A DNA stretch of 64,000 nt from Streptomyces sp. DSM 110735. Lineage in GTDB: Bacteria; Actinomycetota; Actinomycetes; Streptomycetales; Streptomycetaceae. The notes beneath the pieces were generated by a model. The model saw only the letters and a list, made by a program, of their open reading frames with translations. It searched no databases and was not told the origin of the DNA. A program made the position numbers and the translations under genes. The DNA is taken from positions 1 through 64,000 of the forward strand of contig NZ_JACYHF010000020.1 in assembly GCF_016482685.1 (NCBI RefSeq), written 5' to 3'. Shown here piece after piece: positions 56,612 through 64,000 of this stretch; position 1 is the first letter of the stretch; each line of letters opens with the position of its first letter.

Positions 56612-56932
56612 TCAGGGGTGTCGGCGAGGTGTGGGCGGACGGCGCAGCCGGGGCGGTTTCGGTCCGCCCGGCGGTCCGTCGTCCACGGGCTCGTACGGCG
56701 GGACGTCACGGCCCGGCTGGTAGTGCGGACCCTGCCGCAAGTGCCGCAGGACCAGCGTCAGATCGACGGTGACCACCAGCCACAGCACGGCACACGCCGC
56801 CGCCCAGCCCGGCCGTCCGACCAGGACGAAGGCGACGGTTCCGAAGACCGCCCAGCCGAACCCCCACACGGCCAGCCACAACCGCGCTCGCAGCGCACTG
56901 CGCGCGGTCGTCGGTTCACTGCCCGTACGCAT
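56612..56932 (-). CDS. Small two-helix membrane protein (DUF6343-like)
   Basis: A 106-residue protein with two membrane helices (LWLAVWGFGWAVFGTVAFVLV and WAAACAVLWLVVTVDLTLVL) and a Pro/Arg-rich cytoplasmic tail. AGGAGGAG lies about ten bases before the ATG. It resembles small Streptomyces membrane proteins of unknown function that I recall as DUF6343. It is convergent with the TPR gene. Confidence 0.75.
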   Translation of the reverse strand: MRTGSEPTTARSALRARLWLAVWGFGWAVFGTVAFVLVGRPGWAAACAVLWLVVTVDLTLVLRHLRQGPHYQPGRDVPPYEPVDDGPPGGPKPPRLRRPPTPRRHP

Positions 56933-57125
56933 CCCGTCTCCACTCCTCCTTGCAACGTACTCTTCGCCCGCCCCGCGACCAAGGGCGTCCTCACGGGCAG
57001 CGCCAGGGGCGGTACCAGAGGCGGCCACCGGGGCGAAGAGTTCCCGCCGGACCGCGAATTGACTCGAACGAGTGGACTGGTCGACGGACGGGAACGGCCG
57101 TGCGAGCGCCGCGCGTTGTGCGGGC

Positions 57126-57824
57126 ATGACGGTCGAAATGCGTGAGGGATACGAGGGCACGGGTCCCGGGGCGATCACTCCGGACGGCTGCGCGGTCGAG
57201 CTGTACAGCAGGCTGCCGGTCGGAGACGAGCCGGACGTCATCGCGGCGGCGGTGCCCGCCGGGGCGCACATCCTGGAGCTGGGCAGCGGGGTGGGCCGGG
57301 TGACCCATGCCCTGCTGGAGCGGGGCTTCACGGTCACCGCCGTGGACGAGTCGGCGGAGATGCTGGCCCGGGTGAGAGGGGCGCGCACGATATGCGCCCC
57401 CATCGAGGACCTGGACCTGGGCGAGCGGTTCGACGTGGTCATGCTCGCCTCGTTCCTGGTGCACACCGGCGACCCGGAGGTGCGGCGCGGTCTGCTGCGC
57501 ACCTGCGTCCGGCACGTCGCGGAGGGCGGCTGTGTCCTCCTCCAACGAGAGGGCGCGGACTATCACTCCCGGATACCGAGGGAGCGGGTCGACCCGAGCG
57601 GCTTCACCGTGCGGATCGTGGCGAGCGACCCGGTGGGGGAGGGGGTGCGCTCGGTGCGCGCCGAGTATGTGTTCCCGGACGCGCTCTGGACCCAGACCTT
57701 CCGCGCCCGCCCCCTGACAGTGGCGGAATTCGAGGAGGTGCTGGCGGAGGCGGGACTGGAGGTGAACAGCTATCTGACGGAGGACGGGATGTGGGTACGG
57801 GCGGTGGCGCTGCCGCTGGGCTGA
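57126..57824 (+). CDS. SAM-dependent methyltransferase
   Basis: A 232-residue class I methyltransferase. Motif I is ILELGSGVGRVTHALLERG, then VTAVDESAEML, the FDVVMLASFLVH strand and a C-terminal GMWVRA strand. The start at 57126 is used because it matches the family's N-terminal region; an ATG at 57072 would add 18 residues. Its last 55 bases are overlapped on the other strand by the S4 protein gene. The substrate is unknown. Confidence 0.82.
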   Translation: MTVEMREGYEGTGPGAITPDGCAVELYSRLPVGDEPDVIAAAVPAGAHILELGSGVGRVTHALLERGFTVTAVDESAEMLARVRGARTICAPIEDLDLGERFDVVMLASFLVHTGDPEVRRGLLRTCVRHVAEGGCVLLQREGADYHSRIPRERVDPSGFTVRIVASDPVGEGVRSVRAEYVFPDALWTQTFRARPLTVAEFEEVLAEAGLEVNSYLTEDGMWVRAVALPLG

Positions 57825-58570
57825 GCGGAGTGAGGCTGAGCGGGGCTGAGCTGGGCGGGGCGGGCTGAGCTGGGGGTGGGCTCGGCGCGGGGCGCGCGTC
57901 GGGAGTCACCGTCCTGGGCGTCGCCCTCCGGAGCCGCCGGATCGGTCGAGTCGGTCCGGTCGGTCGGGTCGGTGCGGTCGGTGCGGTCGGTGCCGCCGGG
58001 GTGACCTGGTCGACCGGAGTGACCGGTGTGGACGGTGTCGTCCCGTTCCTCGGGCGTCCTGCGTGCCGCTGCCGAGGCGCCCAGTGATCCCAGGCCCCGG
58101 AGTCGTTCCAGCTCGCGGCGGTCGCGCTTGGTGGGGCGGCCGGCGCCACGGTCGCGGACACCGGCGGGGGCAACCGCCTCGCGCGGTGGCGGCGGGGGCG
58201 AGTTGTCGACGTAGCACTCGACGGCCACGGGCGCGCCGACCCGCTTGCGGATCAGCCGCTTGACGATCACGACCCGCTCCCGGCCCTCGTGCCGCAGCCG
58301 TACCTCGTCACCGACCCGCACGGCGTGGGCGGGCTTCACCCGGTCGCCGTTCACATGGACATGGCCGCCACGGCAGGCGGTCGCGCCCAGCGAACGCGTC
58401 TTGACCAGGCGCACGGCCCAGATCCAACTGTCGATCCGGACGCTCTCGCCCGTCGCCGGTCCCGCTGCCTTCGCGGCGGCCACGGCAGCCGAGGTCTTCG
58501 GGTCGGGGGCATCGGAGTCACGGCTCACGTCGTCGTCCGCGTCCGGTGAGTCCTGCGCAGCCAAAGCCAT
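57770..58570 (-). CDS. S4-domain RNA-binding protein, long low-complexity tail
   Basis: A 266-residue protein with an S4 RNA-binding domain (about 45-105, SVRIDSWIWAVRLVKTRS to VHVNGDRVKPAHAVRVGDEV) like Hsp15, which rescues stalled 50S-peptidyl-tRNA. After the usual conserved end, GRPTKRDRRELERLRG, about 105 extra residues are low complexity, with a repeated TDRTD/TDPTD unit. This tail runs into the 3' end of the opposite methyltransferase gene. TAGGGT lies seven bases before the ATG, a leaderless arrangement. The tail may result from loss of the original stop. Confidence 0.8.
   Translation of the reverse strand: MALAAQDSPDADDDVSRDSDAPDPKTSAAVAAAKAAGPATGESVRIDSWIWAVRLVKTRSLGATACRGGHVHVNGDRVKPAHAVRVGDEVRLRHEGRERVVIVKRLIRKRVGAPVAVECYVDNSPPPPPREAVAPAGVRDRGAGRPTKRDRRELERLRGLGSLGASAAARRTPEERDDTVHTGHSGRPGHPGGTDRTDRTDPTDRTDSTDPAAPEGDAQDGDSRRAPRAEPTPSSARPAQLSPAQPHSAQPSGSATARTHIPSSVR
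57830..57993. repeat. Short simple repeats in the S4 gene 3' end
   Basis: GGCTGAGCGGG/GGCTGAGCTGG units fill about 57830-57885, and GGTCGGTGC/GGTCGGTCC units fill about 57941-57993. They encode the Pro/Ser and Thr-Asp-Arg repeats of the S4 protein tail. Confidence 0.8.
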
Positions 58571-58777
58571 GCTGCCGACCCTAACGCGTCGTGCTGTCCG
58601 GGCCGGACCCGTTTTCCGCCCGGGTACCCCTGCGGCGGGAGTCTCCTGCGAGCGCCGTCCTCCGCCGGTGCCGTACTCCTCCAGGAGCCCTCCCACGGCC
58701 CACCCCCGGATGCGCCCCGGCCGACCGGACCCGACGCTGAAGTGATCGGTGCCGGTGAGGAGGGACGAGGAGGGGAC

Positions 58778-60298
58778 ATGGAGACGGCGGCGCAGGCCCA
58801 GGAACCGCCCCGGCGCGAGCGGAGGTTCACCTTCCCGAGCGCGCTGACCGTCCTGGCCGTCGTCACCGTGGCGGTGTGGCTGCTCGCCTTCCTGATCCCG
58901 CCGGGGGAGTACGCCCGCGACGCCTCGGGCGCCCCCGTCCAGGGCACGTACCACCGGGTGTCCTCGGGGCGGTCCTTCACGGACCGGCTCGACGATCTGT
59001 TCCTCTCCCCGGTGAACGGACTGTACGGACTGCGGGACGCCAGGAGCGGTCTGGTCGGACCCGACCTGTCCGGGAGTCTGTACGGCGCGGCGGGGGTGTT
59101 CCTGTTCGTGCTCGCCATCGGCGCGTTCATCACGGTCGTGTTCGCGACCGGGGCGCTGGACCGGGGCATCGCCCGGCTCGCCCACCGGCTGCGGGAGCGG
59201 GGTGCGCTGCTGATCGCCGGGATCATGGTGGTGTTCTCGGTGCTCGGCACGGTCGAGGGCTTCGCCGAGGAGACCCTCGGCTTCTACGGGCTGATCGTGC
59301 CGTTGATGCTGGCACTCGGCTACGACCGGATGGTCGCCGTCGGCACGATCATCCTCGGCGCGGGGGTCGGGGTGCTGTGCTCGACGGTGAACCCGTTCGC
59401 GACCGGGGTGGCGTCCTCCGCCGCCGACATCTCGCTCGGCGACGGCATCCTGCTGCGCTCGGCGATGTGGCTGGTGCTGACGGCGGTGACGGCGGCGTAC
59501 GTGATCCGGTACGCGCGGCGGGTGCGACGCGATCCGGCGCGGTCGCTCACCGGGTTCCTGCCCGGCGACAGGGACCACGCCACCGAGGCGCCGGACGCGG
59601 AGCCCGAGCTGACCGGGCTGCACAAGGCGGTCCTGATCACCATGGTGCTGGTCTTCGCGTTCATGATCTTCTCGGTGGTGCCCTGGTCGAGCGCGCTGAG
59701 CGGGGACGCGGACGCGAAGCCGTACGGGTTCGAGCTGGACTGGTCCTTCCCGCAGCTCGCCGCGCTGTTCCTGTGCGCGGCGGTGCTGGTGGGGCTGGTG
59801 GCGCGGATGGGGGAGCAGCGGCTGAGCGCGACGATCGTGCAGGGCGCGGCGGACTTCATCGCGCCCGCGCTGGTGATCGTGCTGGCCCGGGGCGTCACCG
59901 TGATCATGAACAACTCGCGGATCACCGACACCGTGCTGCACTCCATCGAGGGCGTGGTCAGGGGCACGTCCTCCGGTGTCTTCGCGGTGATCGTGTTCGT
60001 GGTGAACCTGCCGCTGGCCTTCCTCATCCCCTCCACCTCCGGGCACGCCACGCTCGCCATGCCGATCCTCGCCCCGCTGGCCGACTTCGCCGGGGTCTCG
60101 CGCGCGGTCGTCGTCACCGCCTGGCAGGCGTCCAGCGGCTGGATGAACCTGTGGGTGCCGACCACCGCCGTCGTCATGGGCGGGGTGGCGCTGGCGAAGG
60201 TCGGCTACGACCGGTATCTGCGGTTCGTGTGGCCGCTGCTCGCGGTGCTGTTCGTGCTGATCTGCGGTTTCGTCGCGCTGGGGGCGGCGTTCACCTGA
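58778..60298 (+). CDS. YfcC family membrane transporter
   Basis: A 506-residue membrane protein with about twelve helices, matching the YfcC/arginine-ornithine antiporter-like family. GVLCSTVNPFATGVASSAADIS and the C-terminal PSTSGHATLAMPILAPLADFAGV are family blocks in the ion-transporter fold. GAGGAGGGG lies just before the ATG. It stands alone, divergent from the S4 gene. The substrate, perhaps a basic amino acid or dicarboxylate, cannot be read. Confidence 0.85.
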   Translation: METAAQAQEPPRRERRFTFPSALTVLAVVTVAVWLLAFLIPPGEYARDASGAPVQGTYHRVSSGRSFTDRLDDLFLSPVNGLYGLRDARSGLVGPDLSGSLYGAAGVFLFVLAIGAFITVVFATGALDRGIARLAHRLRERGALLIAGIMVVFSVLGTVEGFAEETLGFYGLIVPLMLALGYDRMVAVGTIILGAGVGVLCSTVNPFATGVASSAADISLGDGILLRSAMWLVLTAVTAAYVIRYARRVRRDPARSLTGFLPGDRDHATEAPDAEPELTGLHKAVLITMVLVFAFMIFSVVPWSSALSGDADAKPYGFELDWSFPQLAALFLCAAVLVGLVARMGEQRLSATIVQGAADFIAPALVIVLARGVTVIMNNSRITDTVLHSIEGVVRGTSSGVFAVIVFVVNLPLAFLIPSTSGHATLAMPILAPLADFAGVSRAVVVTAWQASSGWMNLWVPTTAVVMGGVALAKVGYDRYLRFVWPLLAVLFVLICGFVALGAAFT

Positions 60299-60334
60299 GG
60301 GGCGGGACCGGACGCCCGGCGCGGGTGCGGGGCT

Positions 60335-60347
60335 TACGGTGGCCGGT
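60335..60347 (+). promoter_or_regulatory. Leaderless-type -10 before the uracil-DNA glycosylase
   Basis: TACGGT (60335-60340) ends seven bases before the ATG, and no ribosome site is present. Confidence 0.5.
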
Positions 60348-61043
60348 ATGGACGACAGCGCCGCCCTCGCCCGCCTCGACCGGCGGCTGACCGAGTGCCG
60401 GGCCTGTCCGCGCCTGGTCGAGTGGCGCGAGGAGGTGGCCCGTACGAAGCGTGCTGCCTTCGCCGACCAGCCGTACTGGGGGCGCCCGGTGCCCGGCTTC
60501 GGACCGGCCGACGCCCGCCTGGCGATCATCGGGCTCGCCCCCGCCGCGCACGGCGGCAACCGCACCGGCCGCATGTTCACCGGCGACCGCTCCGGGGACG
60601 TGCTCTTCCAGGCGCTCTACGACGTGGGTCTGGCCTCGCAGCCGACCTCCGTGAGCGCGGACGACGGTCTGGAGCTGTACGGAGCCCGGGTGACCGCGCC
60701 CGTGCACTGCGCCCCGCCCGCCAACAAACCCACCCCGGGCGAGCGCGACATGTGCCGCCCCTGGCTGGTCAGCGAACTCGAACTGCTGCGCCCCACCCTG
60801 AAGGCGGCCGTCGTCCTCGGTGCCTTCGGCTGGCAGGCGGCGCTCCCCGCCCTCGCCGAGGCGGGCTGGCCCGTACCGCGCCCCCGCCCGCCCTTCGCTC
60901 ACGGCACCCGCGTCGCCCTCGGCGACCTGGACCTCTTCGGCTGCTTCCACGTCAGCCAGCGCAACACCTTCACCGGGCGTCTGACCACGGAGATGCTCCG
61001 CGAGGTCCTGAGCACGGCGGCCCGGGCGGCCGGACTGGGCTGA
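60348..61043 (+). CDS. Family 5 (UDGb-like) uracil-DNA glycosylase
   Basis: A 231-residue 4Fe-4S uracil-DNA glycosylase that removes uracil and some deaminated purines from DNA. Cys17 and Cys20 (CRAC) with cysteines in PVHCAPP and RDMCRPW are the cluster ligands. The first motif GLAPAAHGGNRTGRMFTGDRSG and the late FHVSQRNTFTGRL are type 5 hallmarks; motif 1 lacks the polar catalytic residue of families 1-4, as expected for this family. The start follows a leaderless -10. It is convergent with the GNAT gene. Confidence 0.9.
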   Translation: MDDSAALARLDRRLTECRACPRLVEWREEVARTKRAAFADQPYWGRPVPGFGPADARLAIIGLAPAAHGGNRTGRMFTGDRSGDVLFQALYDVGLASQPTSVSADDGLELYGARVTAPVHCAPPANKPTPGERDMCRPWLVSELELLRPTLKAAVVLGAFGWQAALPALAEAGWPVPRPRPPFAHGTRVALGDLDLFGCFHVSQRNTFTGRLTTEMLREVLSTAARAAGLG

Positions 61044-61059
61044 CCGGCCGCCCCGACCC

Positions 61060-61518
61060 TCAGGGGCGCCAGACGTAGCGCACGTCCGGCTCCCGTTCCT
61101 CGTTCCCGGCGCCGTCGGTGTACTCGACGGCGGTGAAGCCGTGCCGCTCGTAGAAGCGGCGGGCGGGCTTGTTCACCTGGAACGCCCACAGGTCGAGACC
61201 GCCCGGGACCCGTTCCTTGGCCAGTGCCACGAACCGGTCCCCGAGTCCGCGCCCGCGCCAGACCGGGTCCAGATAGAGCTGGGACAGCGTCTCCCCGTCG
61301 AGGACCATCATGCCGACAATCCCCGCCCCCGCGTCCTCGGCCACCCACGTCTCGTGGCGCGGGAGGACCACGTCGCGCAGATAGGCGCGCACCTCGTCGT
61401 CGGAGTGGGGCCGGACGACGGTGGGCAGCGCGGCGGCGAAGGAGCGCAGCCAGACGTCGGCGGTGGGGCGGGCGTCCGCCGCCACCGCCCGGCGCAGCGT
61501 CACCGGGGTCGTCGTCAC
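61060..61518 (-). CDS. GNAT family N-acetyltransferase
   Basis: A 152-residue GNAT protein. LSQLYLDPVWRGRGLGDRFVALAKE is the acetyl-CoA binding segment, and NKPARRFYERHGFTAVEYTDG is the usual C-terminal block. The GTG start gives a 4-base overlap with ridA, with GGAGC close upstream. The acceptor is unknown. Confidence 0.85.
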   Translation of the reverse strand: MTTTPVTLRRAVAADARPTADVWLRSFAAALPTVVRPHSDDEVRAYLRDVVLPRHETWVAEDAGAGIVGMMVLDGETLSQLYLDPVWRGRGLGDRFVALAKERVPGGLDLWAFQVNKPARRFYERHGFTAVEYTDGAGNEEREPDVRYVWRP

Positions 61519-61919
61519 CGCTCCGGAACCGCCGCCGTCGCCGTGATCTCCACCAACTGGCCCGGATAGCCGAGACACGCTATGCCGAGCAGCGTCGAGG
61601 AGTGCGGGCCGTGGCTCAGACCGGACGCCTCGACCGCCTTCCAGACGGCGGCGAGGACCGCCGGGTCGTCGCTCACCACGTACACATCGGTGGCCAGGAC
61701 GTGTTCGAGGTCGCTGCCCACGGCGTGGAGCTGGGTGCGCAGATTGGCGAGGACCTGCTCGGCCTGGCGCACGGGGTCGCCCGGACCGACCAGTTCGCCA
61801 TGCTCGTCCAGCGGGACCGCGCCCGCGAGGAAGGCGATCCGGGTGCCCGCCTCGACCACGGAGGCGTGCGAGTAGGTGGGCGGCGGGAAGAGACCGGGGA
61901 CGGTCACACGGCGGATCAT
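61515..61919 (-). CDS. RidA family protein
   Basis: A 134-residue member of the RidA/YjgF family, which hydrolyses reactive enamine and imine intermediates. YSHASVVEAGTRIAFLAGAVPLDEHG opens the fold and LGIACLGYPGQLVEITATA ends it. The Arg that binds the substrate carboxylate in true RidA (R105 region) is not evident where expected, so it may be a Rid subfamily protein with other activity. GGAG lies four bases before the ATG. It is cotranscribed with the GNAT gene. Confidence 0.83.
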   Translation of the reverse strand: MIRRVTVPGLFPPPTYSHASVVEAGTRIAFLAGAVPLDEHGELVGPGDPVRQAEQVLANLRTQLHAVGSDLEHVLATDVYVVSDDPAVLAAVWKAVEASGLSHGPHSSTLLGIACLGYPGQLVEITATAAVPER

Positions 61920-62071
61920 GGCGGCTCCAGAGACGGGACGACGGGTGACCTCCGCATCATTCGCGGCTACGACCCGCCCCGCACCCGAATTTCGGTGCGC
62001 CCGCCCGCCGCCTCCCGTAGCGTCGCTCCGGCTTCCGCCCCGCCCTCGCCCAAGGACACCCAAGGACCCCC

Positions 62072-62833
62072 ATGCCCGCCCGCTCCGACACCGGCTTCCT
62101 CGCCGCGACCGCCGACCGCCTCGCCGCGCTGCCCACCGTCCGCGCCGTCGCCCTCGGCGGATCACGGGCGCAGGGCACCCACACCCCCAGCAGCGACTGG
62201 GACCTCGCCCTCTACTACCGGGGCGCCTTCGACCCCGGTGACCTGCGCGCCCTCGGCTGGGAGGGCGAGGTGTCCGAGGTGGGCGGCTGGGGCGGCGGGG
62301 TGTTCAACGGCGGCGCGTGGCTGACGATCGAGGGACGCCGGGTGGACGTGCACTACCGGGACCTGGACGTGGTGGAGCACGAGCTGGCCGAGGCGGAGGC
62401 GGGCCGGTTCCGGGTGGAGCCACTGCTGTTCCACCTCGCGGGCATCCCCACCTATCTGATCGTCGCCGAGCTGGCCGTCAACCAGGTGCTGCGCGGCAGC
62501 CTGCCCCGCCCCGCCCGCTACCCGGACGCCCTGCGCCGCAGCGCCCCGCCGCGCTGGTCCGGCGCCGCCCGCGCCACCCTCGGCTACGCCAGGGCGCACC
62601 ACGCCCCGCACGGCCGCCTCACCGAGGTCGCGGGCGCCCTCGCCGTCGCCGCCGCCCAGTTCGCCCACGCCGTGCTCGCGGCGCGCGGTGCGTGGGTGAC
62701 CAACGAGAAACGGCTGCTGGAGCGGGCCGGGCTGCGCGCCATGGACACGATCACCGGCGCCCTGCGCCCCGAGCCGCACTCCCTGGTCGGCGCCGTCGAA
62801 CAAGCGGAGGAACTGCTCGGCGCGCACACCTGA
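62072..62833 (+). CDS. Nucleotidyltransferase-domain protein
   Basis: A 253-residue protein with a minimal nucleotidyltransferase fold: GGSRAQGTHTPSSDWDLALYY supplies GGS (29-31) and the metal ligands Asp42 and Asp44, and RRVDVHYRD supplies the third. A helical C-terminal domain (about 140-250) follows, like that of aminoglycoside adenylyltransferases and MNT toxin-antitoxin proteins. No HEPN partner is adjacent. AAGGA lies about eight bases before the ATG. It could modify a small molecule or a protein. Confidence 0.8.
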   Translation: MPARSDTGFLAATADRLAALPTVRAVALGGSRAQGTHTPSSDWDLALYYRGAFDPGDLRALGWEGEVSEVGGWGGGVFNGGAWLTIEGRRVDVHYRDLDVVEHELAEAEAGRFRVEPLLFHLAGIPTYLIVAELAVNQVLRGSLPRPARYPDALRRSAPPRWSGAARATLGYARAHHAPHGRLTEVAGALAVAAAQFAHAVLAARGAWVTNEKRLLERAGLRAMDTITGALRPEPHSLVGAVEQAEELLGAHT

Positions 62834-62963
62834 ACACCCCCTTCACCTGCCGGAAACCCGCCCGTCGCCGGTACGCGACAACGCCCCGTACTGTGGAAGG
62901 CGGCACCAGCCCGGCCACCGTCGTCCGAAGGCACGCCCCCGCCCTCGTACGAACAGGAGCCCC

Positions 62964-64000
62964 GTGTCGCGCCCCGCCGCCCGGTCACTGCCGCCTTGGC
63001 TCGCCCATGCCTTCCGCGCCCAGCGCGGGCCCGTCCCCTGGAGCGCGGTCGCCCGTGGCGCGCTCGCCGCCGGACCGCTGCTGCTCGCGGGCGTCCTGGC
63101 CGGACACGTCGCGGACGGCGTCCTCGCCGCCACCGGCGCCATGCTCGCCGGGATCAACGACCGCCCCGGCGGTCGCCGCCTCGCCGTCCGCAGCCTCGCC
63201 GTCCCCGCGCTCGCGGGCGGTCTCGGCCTGCTCGTCGGCACCGGCGCGGGCGAGCGTCTGCCCGCCGTACCGCTGACGCTCGTCCTCGCCCTGCTCGGTC
63301 TGGTCGCCGGCTCGCTCAGCGCCGTCGGACCGCTGGCCTCCGCCTCCGCGACCCAGTTGCTCGTCACCGCCGCCATCGGCGCCGGAATGCCCAGCCCAGA
63401 GAGCGGCTGGCAGCGCGCCCTCGCCTTCCTCGCCGGAGCTGCGTGGCTGCTCCTGCTGCGCCTCGCCCTGCCCACCCCCGGCTCGCTCGTCTCCGACCTG
63501 CGCTTCGAGGGCGAACGGACGGCGGTCGCGGAGGTGTACGACGCCATCGCCGGTCTGCTCGACGCCGTCGGCGGACCCGACGCCACCGCCCGCCGCGCCG
63601 CGCTCACCGCCGCCCTCGACCGCGCCCAGGACGCCCTGGCCGGACCCCGGCTGCGCCGCTACGCCACCCTGGCTCCCGAACGGAAGCTGCACGCGCAGTA
63701 CGTCGCCGCGCTCCCGCTCGCCGAGGCCGCCACCGCCCTCTTCTGGGCCGGTGAACCCCTCTCCGCGCGGGCTTCCGCCGGACCCCGGCGGCTCGCCGCC
63801 GCCGTGCGCGGCAACACCGGGACGGGACCGCTGCCCGCCCCCGCCCGCACCACGCCCGCCCTGCGCGCCCTGGACGACGCGCTGCTGCGCGCCGCCGAGA
63901 CGTTCGACCGGGCCGACGGCGGCGCACACCGGCTGCTCGTGCGCCCGTGGGCGCTCCGGCGCGCGCTGCGGGCCGCGTTCGGCACCGGGGGACGCGAGTA
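62964..64000 (+). CDS. FUSC/aromatic acid exporter-like membrane protein, truncated at window end
   Basis: At least 345 residues are open to the window edge. The N-terminal half has about five or six hydrophobic helices (GPLLLAGVLAG, LAGGLGLLVGTGAG, LTLVLALLGLVAG, LLVTAAIGAG, LAFLAGAAWLLLLRLALP), then a cytoplasmic helical region beginning SLVSDLRFEGERTAVAEVYDAI. This arrangement matches half of an FUSC-type or YccS/AaeB-like exporter. The GTG start has AGGAG four bases upstream. The second membrane half should lie beyond the window. Confidence 0.75.
   Translation, partial: MSRPAARSLPPWLAHAFRAQRGPVPWSAVARGALAAGPLLLAGVLAGHVADGVLAATGAMLAGINDRPGGRRLAVRSLAVPALAGGLGLLVGTGAGERLPAVPLTLVLALLGLVAGSLSAVGPLASASATQLLVTAAIGAGMPSPESGWQRALAFLAGAAWLLLLRLALPTPGSLVSDLRFEGERTAVAEVYDAIAGLLDAVGGPDATARRAALTAALDRAQDALAGPRLRRYATLAPERKLHAQYVAALPLAEAATALFWAGEPLSARASAGPRRLAAAVRGNTGTGPLPAPARTTPALRALDDALLRAAETFDRADGGAHRLLVRPWALRRALRAAFGTGGRE

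Overview
The window is a high-GC actinobacterial chromosome segment, almost certainly from a Streptomyces. GC-rich third codon positions run throughout, with GTG and TTG starts, ATGA/GTGA 4-base overlaps, several genes that look leaderless, and a neighbourhood (gltBD, pyk, an ANTAR regulator, a branched-chain amino acid ABC transporter, polA, rpsA, coaE) that fits the conserved Streptomyces core. No prophage, insertion sequence or CRISPR array is visible.

Layout. Bases 1-143 are a low-quality, homopolymer-rich end. 144-7987 (minus) is a tightly coupled seven-gene operon: four ADP-ribosylglycohydrolase (ARH/DraG) paralogues, a ribokinase, a CaiB CoA-transferase and a HpcH/CitE lyase. 8270-9001 is a VIT-type iron/manganese transporter preceded by degenerate iron-box-like sequences. 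9465-15516 is gltB-gltD. 15656-22339 holds a zinc-finger rhomboid protease, an alpha/beta hydrolase, a zinc metalloprotease, a chorismate mutase and aminopeptidase N. 22365-25833 is a divergent GNAT gene plus a DesA/DesB-like decarboxylase/N-hydroxylase pair without an NIS synthetase. 25841-28518 has a Tat-exported 5'-nucleotidase and a SIMPL protein. Pyruvate kinase (28710) is followed by an HTH/LAGLIDADG protein, a tRNA-Leu and a PdtaR-like regulator. 31947-37718 (minus) is livKHMGF. A hotdog thioesterase, a YdeP-type molybdopterin oxidoreductase and polA follow. 44215-45921 is poor in genes and repeat-rich. Then come a DUF4184 membrane protein, a lytic transglycosylase, HrpB, a methyltransferase, rpsA, a PAC2 protein, coaE with a TPR gene, a small membrane protein, a methyltransferase, an S4 protein, a YfcC transporter, a family 5 uracil-DNA glycosylase, a GNAT/RidA pair, a nucleotidyltransferase and a truncated FUSC-like membrane protein.

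How it works together. Most of the window is housekeeping: ammonium assimilation, glycolysis, amino-acid import, replication, translation and CoA synthesis. The unusual parts are the four-hydrolase ARH operon, one of whose members has lost a metal-ligand Asp; the incomplete hydroxamate-precursor pair; the LAGLIDADG-HTH gene beside a tRNA; and a decayed tandem array that copies the 3' end of the DUF4184 gene. Functions are inferred from motifs read by eye. No database search was possible.
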